Assembly: GCF_002102185.1 (NCBI RefSeq)
Contig: NZ_LQOW01000028.1
Span: forward strand, 124,001-188,000
Length of the DNA stretch: 64,000 nucleotides
Direction: 5' to 3'
DNA from: Mycobacterium fragae
Lineage (GTDB): Bacteria > Actinomycetota > Actinomycetes > Mycobacteriales > Mycobacteriaceae
Under the pieces are notes generated by a model, which did not search any database, was not told the DNA's origin, and saw nothing but the letters and a program-made list of their open reading frames with translations. The translations under genes were made by a program, and so were the position numbers. Every line of letters starts with the position of its first letter. Within the stretch, counting starts at the first letter, position 1. Below, in pieces: positions 43,719-53,800 of the stretch.

Positions 43719-44306
43719 CAGCGGCCGGGGGATCCGGTGCTGGTCGTCGATCGTGAACCCTGCGCCCTCGAACAAGCTCCGCACCTCGTCGGGCGACGCG
43801 TGATGGGCTGGTTTCCAGTTGCGGCCCAAGGGTCCCTGCAGACGCGGTTGCCGCGCAGAGAGGGCCGCGACCGCCACCAACCCGCCGGGGGAGAGGACGC
43901 GGTGGAATTCCCGTAGCGCCGCGGCTTGGTCGAAGAAGTGAAACGCCGACGTCGTCACAACGGCATCCAGTGCCGCGTCTTCGAAGGGGAGATGCTCCGC
44001 CGGGCCACGCAACCATTGCACTCGCGTCGAGCGGGAGCGAGCCTGGTTGAGCATCCCATCGGACATGTCCACGCCGTAGATTTCCTCAGGACCCAGTTCG
44101 CGTTCGATCCGGTCGGCGAGAATACCTGTGCCGCAGGCGATGTCAGCTATCTTCCGAGACTGGTGCGCACGCAGCTGCGCGATCACCTCGTCGTGCGCCG
44201 GACGGTATACCCAGTGCTGTAGAAATGGCAGGTCGTATGCCGGGGCGGCCAAACTCCAGAACCGGGTGACAAGGTCGTTGAAACCGCGCCGCTGCGGGGT
44301 GCTCAT
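43668..44306 (-). CDS. Class I SAM-dependent methyltransferase (UbiE-like)
   Basis: A 212-residue methyltransferase. SAM motif I is I-A-D-I-A-C-G-T-G-I-L-A, followed by Y-G-V-D-M-S-D-G-M-L, L-P-F-E-D-A-A-L-D-A-V-V and F-H-R-V-L-S-P-G-G, the standard order of the Methyltransf_11 group. It is last in a leftward series of three methyltransferases downstream of the NRPS and starts one base from the stop of the preceding one. It could methylate the peptide product or a lipid; not determinable. Confidence 0.85.
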   Translation of the reverse strand: MSTPQRRGFNDLVTRFWSLAAPAYDLPFLQHWVYRPAHDEVIAQLRAHQSRKIADIACGTGILADRIERELGPEEIYGVDMSDGMLNQARSRSTRVQWLRGPAEHLPFEDAALDAVVTTSAFHFFDQAAALREFHRVLSPGGLVAVAALSARQPRLQGPLGRNWKPAHHASPDEVRSLFEGAGFTIDDQHRIPRPLLTRPISDLITVGVKNQ

Positions 44307-45233
44307 CTACTTCCTCGAGGTGTAGTAGATCGTATCGGCCATCGACACCGAATCATTGCTCTGCGGGATTGCCGCAAGCCCGTTGTCGGCCAACAGTTGA
44401 CTCATCGGGGTACCGACCGACCGCCAACCCAACTCGTCCAGATAGTCGGCGACGTCGTTGCGCTCGCCCTCATAACCGAGGTCGGCGAACTCGAGCTCGA
44501 AGCCATGCGCGCGCCATTTTTCGGTGGCCTTGCGCATCATCTCCCGCGCGCGCTCGCGGTCCGCCTCCGAGATGTTTGGGACAGCCTCGGTGGCGAGCCG
44601 GCTGCCGTCGGCGCTGAGCGCGGAGATGTTGTCCAGCAAGCGGTCCTGAGCTTCCGGAGGCAGATACCCGAACAGCCCCTCGGCAATCCATGCGGTCGGG
44701 CGCCCGCGGTCGAAACCGGCTTCCGACAACGCCGTCGGCCAATCGTTTCGGAGGTCGATGGCGACCGCGCGGCGATCCGCCGTCGGGGCCGCGCCCATCT
44801 CCGCTAGGGTCGCGCTCTTGAACGCGATCACCTCAGGCTGGTCGACCTCGAAAACCGTCATCCCGGCCGGCCAGGCCAACCGATAGGCGCGCGCATCCAA
44901 ACCGGAGGCCAGGATTACCGCCTGGCGGATTCCGGCCTGGGTTGCGTCGCGAAAGAACGAGTCGAAGAACCGCGTGCGGGCGGCCATCGCGACGGGCATG
45001 TGCTCGAGCTTCCAGCTTGACTCGTCGTCGTCGAGGTCGGCGGCTGCCAGGTCACCGGTGACCAACCGGGTGAAGAAATCCACGCCGACGGCGCGGACCA
45101 GCGGCTCGGCGAACCGATCATCGATTAATGGGTCCTCGGCCTTGGTGGCGATCGCGCGGGCCGCGGCGACCATTGTCGCCGTCGCTCCCACGCTGGTCGC
45201 CAGGTCCCAGGTGTCGTTGTCCGTGCGCGGCAT
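44307..45233 (-). CDS. TIGR00027-type SAM-dependent methyltransferase
   Basis: A 308-residue protein of the large mycobacterial family related to leucine carboxyl methyltransferase (PF04072). Diagnostic segments are [11 protein letters not shown] at the N-terminus, [14 protein letters not shown] (SAM site), F-E-V-D-Q-P-E-V, and [12 protein letters not shown]. The natural substrate of most members is unknown, but carboxyl O-methylation is expected. The stop of this gene abuts the start of the next methyltransferase. The upstream 158 bp is AT-rich for this genome. Confidence 0.92.
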   Translation of the reverse strand: MPRTDNDTWDLATSVGATATMVAAARAIATKAEDPLIDDRFAEPLVRAVGVDFFTRLVTGDLAAADLDDDESSWKLEHMPVAMAARTRFFDSFFRDATQAGIRQAVILASGLDARAYRLAWPAGMTVFEVDQPEVIAFKSATLAEMGAAPTADRRAVAIDLRNDWPTALSEAGFDRGRPTAWIAEGLFGYLPPEAQDRLLDNISALSADGSRLATEAVPNISEADRERAREMMRKATEKWRAHGFELEFADLGYEGERNDVADYLDELGWRSVGTPMSQLLADNGLAAIPQSNDSVSMADTIYYTSRK

Positions 45234-45266
45234 CGTGCTCCTTGCGTCAGATCGGGCTGTTATTTA

Positions 45267-45277
45267 GCTAGCCTAGC
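45267..45277. promoter_or_regulatory. GCTAG-C-CTAGC palindrome in an AT-rich promoter
   Basis: A perfect 5-1-5 palindrome 34 bp upstream of the TIGR00027-type methyltransferase, inside an AT-rich tract (45258-45304) with repeated TAGTTAG/TTAATTTAAC words. It may bind a TetR/MarR regulator or mark the promoter. The other 100 bp to 45392 show nothing interpretable. Confidence 0.3.
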
Positions 45278-45392
45278 AAGTAGTTAGTTAATTTAACAAG
45301 CTATTCCACCGGGTGGATGTCCCCTGACGATCTGCTTGCCCTCGCACGACGGCGCGGAGTGGCTTTTCTCGACTGAGTCGGCGCCGAGCCGC

Positions 45393-46193
45393 TCAGCACC
45401 GTTCGTGATCGCTGTGGCGATTGCCGGGTTGCGGTGCGTGCCTGGCAACCACCACCGTCGGGCCCCACCGTCTGCTGCGGAATTCGACGCTGATTGCCGG
45501 GTCCGCATGATAGGCGAGCGCACGCAGCGCCGACCGGCTGTATGCGCGCAGCGAGCTAATGAATGCATCGTGTAGCAGCGGGAATAGCCCAATGAACGGC
45601 AACGTCGCAGCCAACGTCACCAAGTGGAGTGGTGCCGGCGGCCTGCGGGCGTCAATGATTAACAACTTGTTCCCAGCACGGGTGCCTTCGGCGAACACAC
45701 GGGCGGCCAGTGCAGGCGGCAAGTGATGCAAGGACAACGCAAAAACCACGAGGTCGTAATACCCGTCCGGGGCGTCGATTGCGGTGGCATCCATTTCTCG
45801 CACCGTGGCGCGGGGGTGACTGCCGAGGTCGCCGGCGGCGATAGCGGCCACCAACGTGGGATCGATGTCGGTCACCGTCACCTGCGCAGTGGGGTGATTC
45901 TCCAGCAGCTTGCGCGACAGCCCGCCGTGGCCGGACCCGAGTTCTAAGATCCTGGGAGTAGAGACATCGCCCACTTCATCAAGTGCCATCCGGGCAGCCT
46001 TCTGATGTACACCAAACAATCGTTCGGCCCGCTCGAGCGAACGGATCACCCTGCGCTTCAGGTCGTCGACATCGTTGCGGTCCAGGTATTCCGGCCGGTT
46101 AGTCTGCAACCGCCGGACCAGCCAGGAGGCATCAGGCCCGCCCCGGGGCATGCTCGCAATGTCGCGAGGCGGCCTATCGATATGGGCCATCAT
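45393..46193 (-). CDS. Class I SAM-dependent methyltransferase with hydrophobic C-terminal half
   Basis: A 266-residue protein. Motif I is I-L-E-L-G-S-G-H-G-G-L-S, then V-T-D-I-D-P, Y-Y-D-L-V-V-F-A-L-S-L-H-H-L-P and K-L-L-I-I-D-A-R. After the catalytic core there is a hydrophobic segment (L-V-T-L-A-A-T-L-P-F-I-G-L-F-P-L-L-H-D), suggesting membrane contact and a lipophilic substrate. It starts 97 bp downstream of the formamidase-like gene in the same direction and may belong to the NRPS cluster. Confidence 0.83.
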   Translation of the reverse strand: MMAHIDRPPRDIASMPRGGPDASWLVRRLQTNRPEYLDRNDVDDLKRRVIRSLERAERLFGVHQKAARMALDEVGDVSTPRILELGSGHGGLSRKLLENHPTAQVTVTDIDPTLVAAIAAGDLGSHPRATVREMDATAIDAPDGYYDLVVFALSLHHLPPALAARVFAEGTRAGNKLLIIDARRPPAPLHLVTLAATLPFIGLFPLLHDAFISSLRAYSRSALRALAYHADPAISVEFRSRRWGPTVVVARHAPQPGNRHSDHERC

Positions 46194-46290
46194 CGTCCGG
46201 TCCGCCTTGATGTTTACCGGCGCCCCATCGAATGGTGCGACCGCGGCAAGGTATTTGAGATTGTGTCAATTTCCCTACAGCTCCTTCGAT

Positions 46291-47070
46291 TCAGCGCGCC
46301 AAATCCAAGACCGCTGTGCGGCAGGCCGCCCACGCGGGAGACGTCACATCGATGAGTGAGTAGTGGTCAGCGCCGGGGATCACCAGCAGCCGCGCGTCGT
46401 CGCCGGCACGTCGAGCCGTGGCGACGAAGCGCTGCGACTGGCTAAGTGGAACGTCGTCGTCGACGGTGCCGTGCACGCACATCGAGGGAATGCCCATCGG
46501 AACCAGGGCGCTAGGACAAGCCAGCGAGCGCGTGTCGGGGTCGTCCGCCCAGGCACCCAGGAAGCTCCGGATGGCATTGGAACCCAGGCCCTCCTTGAGC
46601 GCGAATACGAGGTCCAAGACTCCCGCCTGACTGACGAAGCCGCTCAACGGTACGACGGGCGAGGCTCCGGGAGCGTCGACGGGCAGCGACCCTCGACCGG
46701 CCAGCCAGCCAGCCAACTGACCCCCCGCGGAATGGCCGATTGCGACCACCCGCGATAGGTCGAGGCGTCCGGCGGCCAAGGTCTGACCGGTGGTGGCGAG
46801 CAAGTCCACGGCGGCGGCAACATCCAGACAGGTGGCCGGCCAACCACCGCTTCCATGGTCGGGGTCGGTGCCTACCCTGCGGTATTCGACGTTCCAGGAA
46901 GCCAAACCGTGCCGGGCCAGATCCTCGGCCAGATCGGAGGCCAGGTTGGCATGGTAGGTCGTTCGCCAGAACCCGCCGTGGATGACCACCGCGACGGGCC
47001 AGGGGCTTGGGCCGGCGGGAAGGCTGAGAACGCCGTACTGGCTGGGATGGGTGCCGTAGCGCACTAACAT
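46291..47070 (-). CDS. Kynurenine-formamidase-like alpha/beta hydrolase
   Basis: About 259 residues from the ATG at 47070. The N-terminal oxyanion motif H-G-G-F-W (residues ~31-35) is the HGGxW signature of arylformamidase/BNA7-type kynurenine formamidases and related BD-FAE esterases. The nucleophile is Ser114 in G-H-S-A-G-G, with Asp in G-T-V-D-D-D-V and His in G-A-D-H-Y. Such enzymes hydrolyse N-formyl-L-kynurenine to kynurenine and formate. The gene lies 148 bp downstream of an NRPS whose last domain is tryptophan 2,3-dioxygenase-like, the enzyme that makes N-formylkynurenine, which strongly supports this reading over a general esterase. Direct activity is unproven. Confidence 0.72.
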   Translation of the reverse strand: MLVRYGTHPSQYGVLSLPAGPSPWPVAVVIHGGFWRTTYHANLASDLAEDLARHGLASWNVEYRRVGTDPDHGSGGWPATCLDVAAAVDLLATTGQTLAAGRLDLSRVVAIGHSAGGQLAGWLAGRGSLPVDAPGASPVVPLSGFVSQAGVLDLVFALKEGLGSNAIRSFLGAWADDPDTRSLACPSALVPMGIPSMCVHGTVDDDVPLSQSQRFVATARRAGDDARLLVIPGADHYSLIDVTSPAWAACRTAVLDLAR

Positions 47071-47221
47071 CACGCGGGCTCACAATCGACCATGTATCCC
47101 GGCCGAGCCGCAGGAGGGTGGCGGGCAAGCCGCGGACCCACGACAGCTCCCGAGCAGAAGCTGCGGTAGGCGAGTGTCTCGGCGGGCTGTGTTCCCTCGC
47201 CTAGCCGGAATCCAGCTAGCC

Positions 47222-47830
47222 CTATGATCGCCGGCAACTCTGATCCAGTTGATCGATCAGGTAGCCGACCCCGGCGGTGCCCCCGGTGCCCCGGCTGTCC
47301 CCAATGAAGCGGCGAACTACGTCCAGGTGGACCAGCCGCCAGCGCGTGAGGCCGGCGATGAATACGTCGAGCTGCGCGCCTAGTTGGAGTTTCTGCCGGC
47401 GGTTGATGCTGTCGCCGTGGCGCCGGTCGGCAACGATCTCGAGCAGCGCCGCCACGGGAGCGTGGCGAACCCCCTCCAGCAAGATCGCGAACTGGTGCGA
47501 CTGTGCCGCGCTCACTCCCTGTAACTTCGGCCGGAACTTGTGGAAGTCATCCACCGCAAGATGTTGTAGGGCGCTCTGTGTCGTTAACGTCAGTTCAAGT
47601 ACGGCGTTGGCGCGCTTCAAGCGATCGATCGCCCTGTCGAAGTCCGCCAGACGCGCAGACTCCAGCGCGAGCTCGAGGTCGGCGAGGATCTGCGAAACCC
47701 ACAGTTCCGAGGTTTGGTGGATGACCAGGAAGTATCGCTCGTCGCTCCAAGCGGAACGGTCGCCGTCGGCGAACAAAGGCTGCACGGCGCCGAGCAGCTC
47801 GTCGAGATGCAGGTAGTCCGCGTAGCGGAG
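47222..47830 (-). other. Tryptophan 2,3-dioxygenase-like domain fused to the NRPS
   Basis: Residues 4026-4227. Block by block it follows bacterial [61 protein letters not shown] stretch of ~70 residues present in free TDOs between the FR block and the heme-ligand helix is missing, and the final helices are truncated, so the domain is compact (~200 versus ~280 residues). TDO opens the indole ring of tryptophan with O2 and heme to give N-formylkynurenine. Confidence 0.82.
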
Positions 47831-50800
47831 CCGCTTGGACGCGGGCTTTCGCTCGGCGTCGATGTCGTTGGCATGGTCACTAAGCTGCGCCGGCGCGGTA
47901 TCTGAAGGAGTCAACCAGCCTGCACCGTGTCGCACATGCGCGCAGATACCGCCAAGGGCGTCACACCACAACCGGCTAATCCGGGTGACCTGCGCGCGAT
48001 CAAGCGCCGATGGCGCCCACGTCCACATGGCGTGCAGTTGTGGACCGTCGGCGGCGTCGACGGTGACAGCGTTGACGGCCGCGGTATGCACCAGCGGCAT
48101 AGGGGGACCGGCGTTGCCGCTATCGGTGAACAACGAACCCCAATAGCCGATCCGCCACACATCACCATCGGCCGAAGGACCCTGCACCGGTACACCCAGG
48201 CGGCCCAGATAGTTGAACCCGATCGGCGGGTCAGATCCGGCCAGGTCTACATCGGTGCTCAGATAGCGCAGCACGCCGTAGGTCAGGGGATGCGGAAGAG
48301 CACGAAGTTGCTCTTTGGCGTCCTTGATCACCGCCCCCAGCGCCGGCTCGCCGGCCACCACCTGCGGCCAAGACAGCACACCCACAGTCAACGACACCGG
48401 GAATTTAGCCGTAAACCACCCCACGGTGCGCGACAAGTCAACATCGGGGGCCAGCTCTTCGTGGCGCCCATGGCCCTCCACGTCAATACCGATCGGCGCG
48501 CCGCCGTTGCCCAAAAATTCCGTCAACGCCAAGGCCAGCGCGATCAACAGGATCTCCTGCACCCCGCCATCAAACGCCGCGGGCACCTCACCTAGGAGCA
48601 CGCGGGTGGTCTCGACCTCCAGCGACACCTCCATGTGCCCGGCAGTGGCATAGGTATCCACCGCAGGCTGCACCGCGGGCAGCGCGGCAGGGATCGCCCC
48701 CACCTTCCTCCAGGCGTCCGCTTGGGCGACGACTTCTGGGCGGCGGGCGTGCTCAGCCAGCAGCGACGCCCACCGGGCAAACGACGTACCCGTCGCCGGC
48801 AGGGCTATCGGCTGCCCCAGACGGTGTTGGGCGTAGGCGGTGTTGAGGTCATCCAGCAAAATCCGCCACGACACCACGTCGACGGCCAGATGATTTGCGA
48901 TCAGCACCAACTGGCCGGTCGAGGCAACCCAGAGCGCGCTGAGCATCACCCCGGCGGCCGGATTCAACCGAGATTGCGCCTTCGCCAGCGCCTCATCGGA
49001 TAACACGTCCACTGAGTCCAGGCAAGTGCTCGCATCCACCGACCCCGCCTCAGGCACGTGTAGCGACCAACCCCCGGCGCCGTCGTCGTCGACGCGGAGC
49101 CGCAGCATGGCGTGCCGATCCAGCAAGGCCTGCACCATGAGCACCACGTCGGTCTCGGTGACCCCTGCGGGAGCCTGCAACATCGCCATCAGATTGAACT
49201 GCTCAACCGGGCCGTGAACACTTTGCAGCCAGCGCATGATCGGGGTCGCCAGCACATCGCCAACGCCGTCATCGATCGAGCCACCCGCGCCGTCGCCCAC
49301 TGTGACCGCCCGCGCCAGCCCGGCGACGGTCTGCTCGACGAAAATATCGCGGGGCCTGCACATCAGGCCGGCGGCCCGGGTCCGCGCCACGACCTGCATC
49401 GCCGATAGTGAGTCCCCGCCGAGGTCGAAGAATGAGTCGTCGGCGCCGACGTGGTCCAGGCCGAGGATTTGGGCGTAGATGCTGGCCAGGATTTCTTCGA
49501 TGGGGGTGGCTGGGGCTCGGTAGTGGGTGGTGGTGTAGTCGGGTGGGGGTAGGGCGCGGGTGTCGAGTTTGCCGTTGACGGTCAGTGGTAGGGCTTCTAA
49601 TGCCACGATGGCGGCGGGGATCATGTAGGCCGGCAGCCGCTCGGCTAGTTGGGTGCGCGCTTGGGCGGGGTCGGCGCTGCCGGTGATGTAGCCGACCAGT
49701 CGTTTGTCGCCGGGGCGGTCTTCGCGGGTGATCGCTGCGGCTTGCTCGACTCCGTCGAGGGCGGTGAGGGCGGCGCGGACTTCACCGCATTCGATGCGAT
49801 AGCCGCGGATTTTGACCTGCTCGTCGGCGCGTCCCACATACCGCAGTTGGCCATCGGCGGCCCAGCGCACCAGGTCTCCGGTGCGATACATCCGTGTTCC
49901 GGGCGCCGCGAATGGGCAGGCCACAAACCGCGATGCGGTCAACCCGGTGCGCCGCCAATATCCGTAGCTGATTCCGGGGCCGGCCACATACAATTCGCCG
50001 GTCACACCGATTGGCGCCGGGTGTAGCCACTCATCGAGCACCAGCAGCGCGGCCTGCGATACCGGCGAGCCGATCGGTGGTGGCCCCGAATCGGTTGTGA
50101 GGGGCGCGGTTAAGGTCACACACATGGTGGTTTCGGTGGGGCCGTAGCCGTTGATTACCACCTGCTCGGGCGCCCAGCGGTCCACTACCTGGGCCGGGCA
50201 GGGTTCGCCGCCGAGCACCAGGGTCAGCGATTGCAGTCCCTGCGGTGATAACGCTGCTGCCGCGGTGGGGGTTTGGGTTAACACGGTGACGTGTTCGCCG
50301 GCGAGTACATCATGAAAATCGTTGGGGGAGCGGGTTATCGAGTCGGGTATCACTACTAGCCGCCCACCATGAAGCAGTGCGCCCCAGATTTCCCACACCG
50401 AGACGTCGAAGGCATGCGAATGGCATTGCGCCCATACCTGCCCCGGCCCGGCTGGCAGGTCGGTGTCTGAGGCCAGCAGTTGGGTGATGTTGTGGTGGGT
50501 GGCGGCCACGCCTTTGGGGGTTCCGGTGGTGCCCGAGGTGTAGATCAGGTGGGCGATATCGTCGGGATCCGGGGTCGCCGGTAGTGCGGTGCTGGGTTGG
50601 TTGGCGAGGGCGGGGTCGTTGACGTCGATGACCGCCACATCCAATCCGTTGAGCCGCCCGGCTAGATCGGCGGTGGTGAGCACGGCCAGCGGTGTGGCGT
50701 CGGCGAGCATGAACTCGATGCGCGCCCGCGGATGCTCGGTATCGATGGGCAGATAGGCCGCCCCGGTTTTCAGCACCGCGGTGATCGCGGCGATCGCCTC

Positions 50801-53800
50801 GGCTGAGCGCTCCATCAGCAACCCCACCACAGCGCCGGGACCCACACCGCGCCCGGCCAACAGGTGGGCCAACCGGTTGGCGGCCTCATCGAGCTGGCGG
50901 TAACTCCACGAACACCCCTGGCATACCAGCGCCACCGCATCCGGGCTGCGGGCCACCTGCTGGGCGAACAACACCGGAATCGAGGCCGGGGTGGGTGCGG
51001 GCTGGGTCAACACCGCCCGGTTGCCGATGCGATCCAACCGGGCATGCTCGGCCTCATCGAGCAGATCCACCGACGACAACGAGCGCCCCGCATCGGCGGT
51101 CATCGCCATCAACACCCGCTGCAAGCGCTCGATGAGCGCCTCGATGCTGGCGGTATCGAAAACGTCGGTGCGAAATTCCACCGCCCCGCCAATCCCGGCG
51201 GGCTCACCGGCCTCGGTGAAGCGTTCACCCAACGAAAACGCCACATCCATGCGCGCGCTGTGGGTGTCCAACGGTATCGAGGTGACCTCAAGGCCTTCCA
51301 ACACCAAACCAGCGGCCGGATCGGTGTGCCCCGCGAAATTCTGCCAGGCCAACATCACCTGAATCAGGGGATGATGCATCAACGACCTAGCCGGATTGAG
51401 CCGCTCCACCAACACTTCAAAAGGCACGTGTTGGTGTTCGAACGCCTCCAAACTGCGCGCCCGAACCTGGGCCAACAACTCCGTGAAGCTGGGATCACCC
51501 GTCAGATCGACACGCAACACCAAGGTGTTGACAAAAAAGCCCACCAACTCATCCAGGGCGGGATCACCACGACCAGCGACCACGAACCCCACCGCCACAT
51601 CGGGGCTGGCGCTGATCTTGGACAACAACACCGCAAGGCCGGCCTGAACCACCATGAAACTGGTCGCGTTGTGCTCGCGAGCCACCCGGGCAACCTGCTG
51701 CTGCAGCCCCGCCGACCACTGCACCACCACACTGGCGCCGCGCTGATCAGCAACCGGCGGATAAGGCCGATCGGTGGGCAGCTCGACACGTTCCGGCATC
51801 CCGGCCAGGGTCCGCTGCCAAAACCCCAATTCACCAGCGATCGCACTATCGGGATCCGACTCGGCCCCCAACCACTCCCGCTGCCACAGCGCATAATCGG
51901 CATACTGCACCGCCAACGGCGCCCACCCCGGCCCCCGACCCGCGCACCGACTGGCATAGGCCACGCTCAAATCAGCGGTCAGCGGCCGTAGTGACCAGCC
52001 GTCCGCAGCGATATGGTGCAACACAATCACCAGCACGTGCTGTTGATCAGCAACACCGAAAAGCCGTGCCCGTAACGGAATCTCGGCCGCCAAATCAAAC
52101 GGGGAGCACGCCGCTGCGTTGATAGCCGCATCTAGTTGAGTTGTCGACCACCCGGTGGCATCAACAACGTCCCACCCGAAATCAGCGCGCTCAACTGGGA
52201 TCACCACCTGCTGGGGTGTTCCCTCGACCGTGGGGAACACTGTGCGCAGGCTCTCATGACGGCCCACCACATCGGCCAGCGCCGCACCCAACGCATCAAC
52301 ATCAAGCCCACCACTTAACCGCAACGCCGCCGCGACGTTGTAGACCGGTGAGGGCCCCTGCAATTGGTCGATAAACCACAACCGGTTTTGAGCAAACGAC
52401 AACGGAACCACCGCGGGCCGCTCAACCGCCGCCAACCGCGGAAGCCGACTCGAACCCACACCGATACGGGGCGCCAGCCGGGCAACCGTGGGCGCGTCGA
52501 ACACGGTGCGTACCGAAAGATCGGCATCCAGTGCGGTATTGATCGCGGCGATCAGCCGCATCGCCGATAGTGAGTCCCCGCCGAGGTCGAAGAATGAGTC
52601 GTCGGCGCCGACGTGGTCCAGGCCGAGGATTTGGGCGTAGATGCTGGCCAGGATTTCTTCGATGGGGGTGGCTGGGGCTCGGTAGTGGGTGGTGGTGTAG
52701 TCGGGTGGGGGTAGGGCGCGGGTGTCGAGTTTGCCGTTGACGGTCAGTGGTAGGGCTTCTAATGCCACGATGGCGGCGGGGATCATGTAGGCCGGCAGCC
52801 GCTCGGCTAGTTGGGTGCGCGCTTGGGCGGGGTCGGCGCTGCCGGTGATGTAGCCGACCAGTCGTTTGTCGCCGGGGCGGTCTTCGCGGGTGATCGCTGC
52901 GGCTTGCTCGACTCCGTCGAGGGCGGTGAGGGCGGCGCGGACTTCACCGCATTCGATGCGATAGCCGCGGATTTTGACCTGCTCGTCGGCGCGTCCCACA
53001 TACCGCAGTTGGCCATCGGCGGCCCAGCGCACCAGGTCTCCGGTGCGATACATCCGTGTTCCGGGCGCCGCGAATGGGCAGGCCACAAACCGCGATGCGG
53101 TCAACCCGGTGCGCCGCCAATATCCGTAGCTGATTCCGGGGCCGGCCACATACAATTCGCCGGTCACACCGATTGGCGCCGGGTGTAGCCACTCATCGAG
53201 CACCAGCAGCGCGGCCTGCGATACCGGCGAGCCGATCGGTGGTGGCCCCGAATCGGTTGTGAGGGGCGCGGTTAAGGTCACACACATGGTGGTTTCGGTG
53301 GGGCCGTAGCCGTTGATTACCACCTGCTCGGGCGCCCAGCGGTCCACTACCTGGGCCGGGCAGGGTTCGCCGCCGAGCACCAGGGTCAGCGATTGCAGTC
53401 CCTGCGGTGATAACGCTGCTGCCGCGGTGGGGGTTTGGGTTAACACGGTGACGTGTTCGCCGGCGAGTACATCATGAAAATCGTTGGGGGAGCGGGTTAT
53501 CGAGTCGGGTATCACTACTAGCCGCCCACCATGAAGCAGTGCGCCCCAGATTTCCCACACCGAGACGTCGAAGGCATGCGAATGGCATTGCGCCCATACC
53601 TGCCCCGGCCCGGCTGGCAGGTCGGTGTCTGAGGCCAGCAGTTGGGTGATGTTGTGGTGGGTGGCGGCCACGCCTTTGGGGGTTCCGGTGGTGCCCGAGG
53701 TGTAGATCAGGTGGGCGATATCGTCGGGATCCGGGGTCGCCGGTAGTGCGGTGCTGGGTTGGTTGGCGAGGGCGGGGTCGTTGACGTCGATGACCGCCAC

